Positions 60,244 to 64,000 of a stretch of DNA of 64,000 nucleotides are shown here, one piece after another. The translations under genes and the position numbers were made by a program. Origin of the DNA: Bog-473 sp963800725 (GTDB lineage: Bacteria; Actinomycetota; Acidimicrobiia; Acidimicrobiales; RAAP-2). The number at the start of each line of letters is the position of its first letter. The stretch's first letter is position 1. The DNA lies in assembly GCA_963800725.1 (NCBI GenBank), contig CAWDCE010000025.1, forward strand, positions 140,341 to 204,340, read 5' to 3'. A model generated the notes under the pieces. That model searched no databases. It saw nothing but the letters and a program-made list of their open reading frames with translations, and was not told where the DNA came from.

Positions 60244-61245
60244 GCGGTGCCGCCCGCCCCCCTCGCGCTTGGCCTGGTACATGGCCAGGTCCGCCTTCTC
60301 GAGAATCTTGACCGGACGCTCGTTGCCCCCGCCCCCAAAGGCAATCCCGATGCTGGCCTTGGTCCTGATGTCGCCGCACGACAGATGGAACGGCTCGCTG
60401 AATGCGGCGTCGATGCGCCCGGCGATCACCTGGGCCTCGGCTTCGGTCACGTCTTCGAGCACCAAGACGAACTCGTCGCCCGAGAGCCTGGCCAGTGTGT
60501 CGCCCGGGCGCAGTTGGGCGGTGAGGCGGTCGGCCACCGCCACCAAGAGTTCGTCACCGATGCGGTGGCCGAATACGTCATTGATTCGCTTGAACTTGTC
60601 GAGGTCGCAAAACAAGATGGCCGTCAAGTTCCGCGAGCGGCGCCCCCGCAAGAACGCGTGCTCGAGTCGCTCGAGGAGCAGCACCCGGTTGGGCAGGCCC
60701 GTGAGTGAGTCGTGCAAGGAACGCTGGCGCGCCCGGGCCGAGGCTTCTTGGAGGTCGACGCGGGATCGGGCGTTGGTCAGATAGGCCGCCGCCACATCGG
60801 CCAGGGTCTGGGCCGCCCGCATGTCGGAGGGGTCGAGCTCGCCCGGCGAGCTGGCGTAGAGATCCAGCGCGCCGACCAGCTCGTGGCCGTTGCGCAGCGG
60901 AAAGGAAAAGACCGCCGCGAGACCTTCGGCCACCGCCCGCCGATGGAAGCTCGAAAACCGCTGGTCGGCACGTAGGTCGGGCACCGATACGGCGGTGCCG
61001 GTTTCACACGAGGTGAAGCGTGGGCCTTCGCCCAAGATGTTCTGCAACAGCTCGAAGTCGAGGGCCGACCCGTTGGACCCCGCCATCAGTTCGGGGTCAT
61101 CGTCGGTCCAGGCCACGGTGACCCCGGCCGAGTCGACGGGAAGGACATCGACCACACGCCGCACGAACCGGTCGAGAATTCCCTGCATCTTGGAATCCTT
61201 CAACATCGTCCGAGCGAACTCGCTCAAGACATCGGAGAGGTTCAT
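60175..61245 (-). CDS. GAF-GGDEF diguanylate cyclase
   Basis: 356 residues, ATG at 61245. The N-terminal GAF domain (about 20-165: MQGILDRFVRRVVDVLPVDSAGV, ELVGALDLYAS) senses a ligand. The GGDEF domain (about 180-335) has SLTGLPNRVLLLERLEHA, DLDKFKRINDVFGH, the active site SGDEF (Ser in the first position) and an RxxD inhibitory site (RPGD) five residues earlier. It should make cyclic di-GMP with product feedback. The last 23 residues overlap the convergent DUF3039 gene, so a shorter end is possible. Confidence 0.88.
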   Translation of the reverse strand: MNLSDVLSEFARTMLKDSKMQGILDRFVRRVVDVLPVDSAGVTVAWTDDDPELMAGSNGSALDFELLQNILGEGPRFTSCETGTAVSVPDLRADQRFSSFHRRAVAEGLAAVFSFPLRNGHELVGALDLYASSPGELDPSDMRAAQTLADVAAAYLTNARSRVDLQEASARARQRSLHDSLTGLPNRVLLLERLEHAFLRGRRSRNLTAILFCDLDKFKRINDVFGHRIGDELLVAVADRLTAQLRPGDTLARLSGDEFVLVLEDVTEAEAQVIAGRIDAAFSEPFHLSCGDIRTKASIGIAFGGGGNERPVKILEKADLAMYQAKREGGGRHRSVGHGEHFLLVRRGEGGLDPRS

Positions 61246-61303
61246 CTGGCCGGCGTCATTCGATTTCGCTCAAGCTAGCGGCTGCGCCAGGTGCCGGCGC
61301 GCC

Positions 61304-64000
61304 TTAGTCCTGCGGCAGGGACTGTTTGGCCCGCAGGAGGGTCGGTGACGGGGGGACGCCGAGATCGACCAGCATCCGGCTCGCCCGCTCGAGGGCGTTT
61401 CGGGCCCGGTGGAATGCCCCGCCTCGACGTGGATCTCGGCCACCTGGAGGTAATAGTGCTCCTCAAAGGGGTCGGTTTCGATCAAACGCTCGAGGTAGGT
61501 CAACGCCTGGTCGAATCGACCCTCGGCCAAAGATGAGGTGACGAGCAGCTCGAGCATGCTGGCGTGGCGTCGCAACAGTGCCTCGCGATAGGCCGCGGCC
61601 CAATCGGCGTAGCGATCCCCCGGCAGCAGCTCGCCTCGGTAGATGCGCACCGCCTCTTCGGCCAGTCGGGCGACGTCTTCGGGCGTGCCGTCACAGGTCA
61701 ACGCGGCGGTGGCCACATCCTCGAAGCGGTCGATGTCGGTGCTGGCCCCTTTGGCCAAGCAGATCAGGTTGCCCTCGCGCAACAACAGGTCGCCGCAGGC
61801 CCCGCGAATCCGCCACAGCACATTGCGCAAACGCCGGCTCCCGACTCCTTGGGCCGCCTCGGGCCAGAGCATCTCGACCAGTTCGTCGACGTGGATCTTC
61901 TTGTGCAAGGTGACGATCTTGAGCGCCTGGGCCGCCAGGCTCTGGGGGATGGCGATCACGCTGCCCCGGCGGGTCACGGTGAACTCACCGAGCAGGGCGA
62001 TGTCCCACTCGTGGGTGGCGGGCGACCACTGCGGTGCGGGGTCGTGGGCGACCACCACCGGAGTGGTCTCCCCCAACGCGCTCGGCGCCGTCTCGGTCAC
62101 TCCGGCGCTTTCGACCGGCGGCGTCTCGATGGTGAGTTCCTGGTCGGCCAACACGGCGAAGCCATCGGCGCCCAATTGTTCGAACACGTGGCGCGAACGG
62201 TTGAGCCGCATCCGGGCCTCGGCGAAGCGCGACGCGCCGGTCAGCCGCACGCCGGCGCACAGGTCGATGTGGGCCAAGAGCATGGAGAGGCACCGCCGCC
62301 GGTCTGGGCCCGGTGGAAGTGCTCGAGTGCGACTTCGAGGTCGGGTTCACAGATGCCACCGAAGAGGTCGAGGATGGCCTCGTGGCCGCTCGCGGCACGC
62401 AACGACGGGGTGATCGCGCCCAGCAGTTGGCGGGCGTCGTCGGGTGAGCGACCGAGCAGGCACATCACCCCGAGCAGGGGTGCGTGGAAGACCGAGAAGT
62501 CGAGGCCGACCGCATCGCTTTTACGGGTGAACTCCATGACGCCGGCGATCCAGGTGTGCGCAACCGTGCTCCGCTGGGCCTGCTGCTCGAGGATGGCCAG
62601 GTTCACCTGGGCCTGGACCCGGGGCAGCGGTCCGACGTCGCCCGCTTCGCCCAGCACGAGGGCCGAGGCCGCCAAGGCCCCGTGCGGATCGTTGCGGGCG
62701 GCACCAGATAGCCGCTCACGGCACGGGCCCGGGCCGCCAAGATGGCCAGCCCGGACCGGTCGGCTTGGGCCGCCGCGGCATTGACGACCTGGTCGATGTC
62801 CGCCCCCCGGCACGTGGCGAGCCCCACCATCGTGTGGGTCAACGGCGCGACGGCGAGCAACGGCTCGTCGCCGACCAGCGCGGCGCAATCGTGGATCCAG
62901 GTGGCCCAGGCGTCGGCGAGCTGGGGCGGACCCGAGAGCAGGGCGCCCTGGCCGACCACGAAGGCCACCTGGGGCGACGACAAGAACCGCTGGGTCTTGC
63001 GCATGAGCTGGGACACCGGGTTTGCAATATCGCTGACCGGGTCGAGGGCAGCGCCCGCGAGCAAGCGCACGATGCCGTGCATGGCGCGGGCCAGCGCCTC
63101 GAGCCTGACTGTTGAGCGAGGCGGACGTCGCACGGGCGATCGTCGCCTTGGCGACCGCCTCTTCATAGCGGCCGGCGAGCACCAAACAGGCTGCGGCGTC
63201 GAGATGGGCCAGCACCGCCAGCACCGGGTCCTCGGGACCGCAGGCCGCGATGGAATCGGCGAACAGCTCGAGCACGTCGTCGCCGACGGAGGTCTGGAAA
63301 CGCACCCGGGCCAGTTGGTAGAGCGCCTTGGCCCGCACCGATGGTGCCAGGGCCAAGTCGACGGCCTGGTCGGCGCACTGGGCCGCTCGCACCTGCTCTG
63401 ACGCCATCATCCACAGTCCCGACGCACGGGCCAGGCTGAGGGCCTGGCCGTCGGGTCCCTGGGCGAATCCCGCCGCGGCCTCTTCGTGGCGGGCGGCATC
63501 ACGCGGCGAACCGCGGTCGAGCGAGTGCAGCACCGCGGCCTGTTGGTGGTGCGCCGCGACCTCGCGGTCGGGCTGATTCGACGGAGCCCGCGTGGTAGGC
63601 ACCTCGCTCGATATTGCCGTGGGCCGACATGGTCAGGGCGAGCACACGATGGGCGGCGATCCGCAGGTCCTCTGGCATCAGGTGGTAGGCGGAAGCGGCG
63701 ACCAGGGGATGGGTGAAGTCGATGCGATCACCGCGCTGGACCAAGATGCCCAGACCGCGGGCGTGGTCCAATGCGTCGGGGTCGAGGTCGAGTTCGGTGA
63801 ACATCTTGGGGTACTCAGAGGTCTTGACCCGACCGGCCGCCCACCCCGAGGGCCGAGGCCGTGGCCGGCGGCAGCCCCAAGAGCACCGCGCCATCGGCGC
63901 GCACGATGTCGTCGCCCATGGGGACCACCGGCGGCAGGGGTTGCCAATCGGCCCGCTGTTGGGGGGTGAGCCGGCTGTACCCGTCGAGAACAGGCAGAGC
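61304..64000 (-). CDS. Large BTAD-containing regulator, 5' end outside window, many frameshifts
   Basis: A single protein continuing beyond the window. Reading from 64000 down: a helical, probably ATPase-linked region (YSRLTPQQRADW, GDRIDFTHPLVAASAY), then TPR-like helices through about 62250. It ends with a winged-helix DNA-binding domain (WDIALLGEFTVTRRGSV, ALKIVTLHKKIHVDELVEMLWP) and a BTAD domain (DRFEDVATAAL to LERLIETDPFEEHYYLQVAEIH), finishing with ERASRMLVDLG and TAA at 61304-61306. Frame changes lie near 63842, 63592, 63110, 62705, 62290 and 61425. SARP-type DNA-binding and BTAD modules at the C-terminus, not the N-terminus, are notable. Confidence 0.75.

Overview
The window is a 64 kb high-GC stretch of a gene-dense actinobacterial chromosome. 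GTG starts and ATGA/GTGA stop-start overlaps are common. Family content points to Actinomycetota, plausibly an Acidimicrobiia-like lineage: a cobalamin-dependent ribonucleotide reductase, a PimB-like mannosyltransferase next to SRPBCC and ROK genes, DUF3039 and DUF2630 proteins, a BTAD regulator, and many luciferase-like, acyl-CoA and PF04909-type hydrolase genes. The lineage is inference. I see no rRNA, CRISPR array, phage or insertion sequence; one tRNA with a CAU anticodon is present.

Layout. 1-9.9 kb: surE (5' end missing), an ArfB-like release factor, an aldo/keto reductase, a SnoaL-like protein, NUDIX, NDH-2, an acyl-CoA dehydrogenase and a heavily frameshifted SbcD/SbcC-like pair. 9.9-14.9 kb: a TetR gene flanked by two minus-strand operons (acetoacetate-decarboxylase-like plus amidohydrolase; SDR plus amidohydrolase) that share an operator-like motif. 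15.9-23.6 kb: a plus-strand run of TetR, a quinone-oxidoreductase/sulfotransferase fusion, and a branched-chain-type ABC transporter whose two permeases and two ATPases are each fused. 24-25 kb: a Fic protein with an expanded catalytic motif and a small partner gene. 25.3-28.4 kb: nrdJ with a promoter and NrdR-like box. 28.5-33.3 kb: glycerol kinase, ACT protein, PlsC, SMP-30 and an AlaC-like aminotransferase. 33.4-38.7 kb: a minus-strand run including luciferase-like, ROK glucokinase, SRPBCC, PimB-like, thioredoxin-like, zinc-ribbon and PH/SHOCT genes. 38.8-44.5 kb: sulfur-related genes (rhodanese, SsuD-like, homoserine acyltransferase, MetY-like, flavoprotein). 44.8-51 kb: pirin, then an aldo/keto reductase / D-aminoacylase-like / stand-alone adenylation-enzyme operon, GNAT and tRNA. 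51.2-57 kb: a polytopic membrane protein, a DUF4118 protein divergent from an RCK-pore-RCK potassium channel, bacterioferritin and a zinc-ribbon membrane protein. 57-64 kb: DUF2630, lon, DUF3039, a GAF-GGDEF cyclase and a large BTAD regulator cut by the window end.

An overriding feature is frequent frame breaks. At least 14 recognisable genes, including nrdJ, lon, ndh, glpK and metA, change frame one or more times where the protein clearly continues in another frame. Because essential genes are hit, residual insertion/deletion errors in the assembly are the simplest explanation. Such genes are therefore given as single entries spanning all fragments, with approximate break points.
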